From: Pelomyxa schiedti
Taxonomy: Eukaryota > Evosea > Pelobiontida > Pelomyxidae
NCBI GenBank assembly: GCA_020536535.1
Contig: JAHLWZ010000022.1
Coordinates: forward strand, 62,001 to 126,000
Length of the DNA: 64,000 bases
Direction: 5' to 3'
Under the pieces are notes generated by a model that was given only the letters and a program-made list of their open reading frames with translations, did no database searches and was not told where the DNA came from. Positions within the stretch are counted from its first letter, which is position 1; each line of letters starts with the position of its first letter. A program made the position numbers and the translations under genes. Shown here piece after piece: positions 59,880 through 64,000 of this stretch.

Positions 59880-59986
59880 AACTTTCGAAGACGAGAGTGA
59901 CGGAGCTACGGGAAAAAAACTTTTGTTTTGGAAAAGGCAACGACAATCACAACACGAGATCGGGCAGGCAACCTAATCACCTCTTG
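59880..59986. promoter_or_regulatory. Very short spacer: SMG1 promoter region and MYST gene 3' end
   Basis: Only 107 bp lie between the MYST stop codon and the SMG1 start on the same strand. The SMG1 promoter must therefore be very compact or overlap the 3' end of the upstream gene. Confidence 0.4.
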
Positions 59987-61964
<1,978 letters not shown>

Positions 61965-62254
61965 ACTTTGCTTGTGGGAGTGCGCTGAAGAGACTGGACT
62001 TTACTAGTACAGTCTTTCTTTTTACTCTTCTCAGGTGAGCTTCTCAGGCATTCCCTCAGAGACCTGTCATCCTGGGAGAAGTGATCAGTTGGTTATTTCC
62101 CCTGTCTTGGTTCTGTGAGGTTTCTGTTTTGAGCCGGATGAACCAAGTTAGTCAGAAGGTACTTTTTTCGGCCGGTTGTTATTACCTGTTTGGTAACCCC
62201 TAACCCAAGTAACTTGTCACGATTTTTTACTCTTGTTACAAACAAAAGACCGCC
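61965..62254. other. Divergent spacer between MYST gene and second GBP-like gene
   Basis: This 290-bp spacer lies between two divergent starts and should contain both promoters. I see no coding region. Confidence 0.5.
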
Positions 62255-64000
62255 ATGTCGGGGCACAGCGTCAGGGATATCCTGGTAGGCGCGGGGATCG
62301 ACGTAAGTGCGCTCGATGCCCTTAATTTCGATATGGACGAAACTCCAGTGGCAGCGTTCCTGCAACAGCTGGACGAGAACAAGGACTACGTTGACGCGTC
62401 GCTGTATTCCTCGGTGTGTTCCACCTTGTCGCGCTTCGCCGCTTCTGTCAACGATCTTCACCTCAAGTTGCAAGGTTGTTGGGTTTTCCTGGTACCTTGG
62501 ACTCACTTGCAAAAGAAATTGGATTGGGTGAAGCTGAAGAGTCTGTGTGCAAAGCCTTGAGGATGGGTGAAAAGCCGTGCACATTGGTTGGATTGAGGGA
62601 GGCTCCTTTGGCAATTTTCCAGGACTCAGGCTGTAAACTTGGGTGGAGTCTCAAATTGCAAAGGCGAGCAGTGCCAAGCAGTGACCCAGGGGGTACCCCT
62701 TGTTCTAAGTTGAAGGGTTTTCCCCCTGTGCTGTTCAAGGCGGGATTCCAGGACTTGGAAGACCTCCTTCCTTTTAATGCTGAAACCTTGATACAATCAG
62801 TGAAGATGCCAAAAAAAACAGCTGTGAATGTGTTAGAGAATGCAAAGAACATATTATTGCCATCCCCTGCATCATCAACCGCCTTTCCATGCATGTTGGA
62901 ACAAGTGAGCAATGAACCCCACCACCTGATGACACTGGTACAGTTGGAGGAGTCAGTGCACAAAGTTCAGCTTCTGGGACAAAATGTGCTCTCTCTTGCC
63001 AACAAAATTCTGGGAGAGCCTTGTACAGCAGATGGTGAGTTTATCGACTTCGACAAGCTGGATAGATCCAGGTGTATTATACTCGGATTCTTTGGGGATC
63101 TGCAAACTGTGACGCAGTTCTTGATGCGAACAGGTGCCTTTTCTCCTGTCACGGAACTCCCTGTCAAACAAACCGGGATTCACGCGTTTATCACTCGTTT
63201 TGCACCAAACTCCCGTATGCAGGGCATAGGGGTGATGATCCTCGTTTTTATTCCAGCAGCAGAAAGCTTTTCCAATGTTCAAATTTCTGACCCTGCATGC
63301 TACTTCCTGCGATTTTATTACAGCCTGTGCGACAGGATTTTCTTTGTCTTGTCCGGGAGAATGATTGAAGAACTCCAACAGCAGAGCCCCATCTCCCAGG
63401 AATCAAGGCTAATACAATGTGAGATTCAAGAGAACAGTATCCAAGAGCGATGCGAGATACAGAAGGGTTTTACTTGCTCTCTCCCCCCTCCAAATAAAGC
63501 CCCCTGGATGATGTGCAAGGGCAGTCACACAGTGGGGTTTGTAAATTGGGAGGAAGTCTCCTCAAAAACAGAGTTTGTGCCTGCCACTGGCAACATTGAT
63601 CTTTCTTCCTTCAAACAGCAACTGTTGTCCATCCTTAATGGCCGTGATTTGTACACCGATAACCTCACTTTTGAGCAAAAGTTTCAGCTGCTTAATTTTT
63701 GTAACCACTTTGCCATGTGTGAGTTTGAAGGTTGGAAACAAAGACGACTTAATTGGATAATGGGGCAGGTGGAGATACGAATGAGGACGCACCTTGGCTC
63801 CTACTTGCCCAAGGAATGGTTGCAGCCGCCAATGTCCAAAAATGCTTTACCGCGAGAGATCAGTGAGGATATCGTACCCACCTGCTTGGATAAATACGCT
63901 CATGAGGTTGCAGCCCTATTGGAACAAAACTCTCTTGGGAAGTCAGTGTCGGCAACAAGTCGAGAATCGGGCTGGTTTCACCGTATAAGGAGTGTTTCAG
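62255..64000 (+). CDS. Giant GBP/VLIG-like protein, copy B (5' part, cut by right window edge)
   Basis: Exon 1 (62255-62474) starts MSGHSVRDILVGAGIDVSALDALNFDMDETP and is nearly the same as exon 1 of copy A. A 41-nt intron (62475-62515) leads to a long open exon that stays open to the window edge. It matches the copy A N-terminal region almost residue for residue, for example CKALRMGEKPCTLVGLREAPLAIFQDSGCKLGW, GFQDLEDLLPFN and CDRIFFVLSGRMIEEL. Copy A has an extra Pro/Ser-rich stretch near residue 185 that is shorter here. The first intron is about a third as long as in copy A. The GTPase, Cys-His-rich and vWA parts would lie beyond the window. The frame is intact as far as it can be seen, so it is a functional-looking paralogue and not a pseudogene. 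Confidence 0.85.

Overview
The window is nuclear DNA from a unicellular eukaryote. Nearly every gene is split by GT-AG introns, mostly 25-120 nt. Spacers are often only 100-400 bp. The gene set is purely eukaryotic: SMG1, a Tip60/KAT5-type MYST acetyltransferase, YIF1, Golgi CASP, AADAT and a Rac-like GTPase. TAA, TAG and TGA all act as stops, so the standard code fits. Together with large vWA, GBP-like and PLAT proteins, this suits a free-living amoeboid protist. An amoebozoan such as an archamoeba is my best guess, but that is inference.

Left part (1-18 kb). A dCache receptor is cut by the left edge (minus). It is followed by a small Cys-rich surface protein, a 2H phosphoesterase and an intronless unknown gene (all minus). 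YIF1 and an AADAT-type aminotransferase then lie on the plus strand. A long minus-strand gene (11.1-16.3 kb) joins zinc fingers, a coiled coil, a C2 domain, polyproline and a C-terminal WASP-type VCA module. A small predicted GPI-anchored protein and a TLC-domain membrane protein follow.

Middle (18-31 kb). This holds a PH-like/coiled-coil protein, an atypical Rac-like GTPase, a divergent ALG5-like glycosyltransferase (plus), Golgi CASP, and two tandem paralogous coiled-coil genes that share an unrecognised C-terminal domain.

Right part (31-64 kb). An HSPA12-like Hsp70 fused to a vWA domain (plus) faces a ~2,150-residue GBP-like GTPase / Cys-His-rich / vWA protein (minus). Next come a small unknown gene, a C2 plus ~10-PLAT protein, SMG1 and the MYST acetyltransferase (all minus). 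A second GBP-like copy starts on the plus strand and runs off the right edge, so the two copies form an inverted paralogous pair about 21.4 kb apart.

A 100-N gap at 31307-31406 is flanked by two identical 121-bp copies of the same exon, so it looks like an assembly artefact. Gene spans below run from start to stop codon and include introns. Exon joins were worked out by hand from reading frame, GT-AG borders and family similarity, and no search was run.
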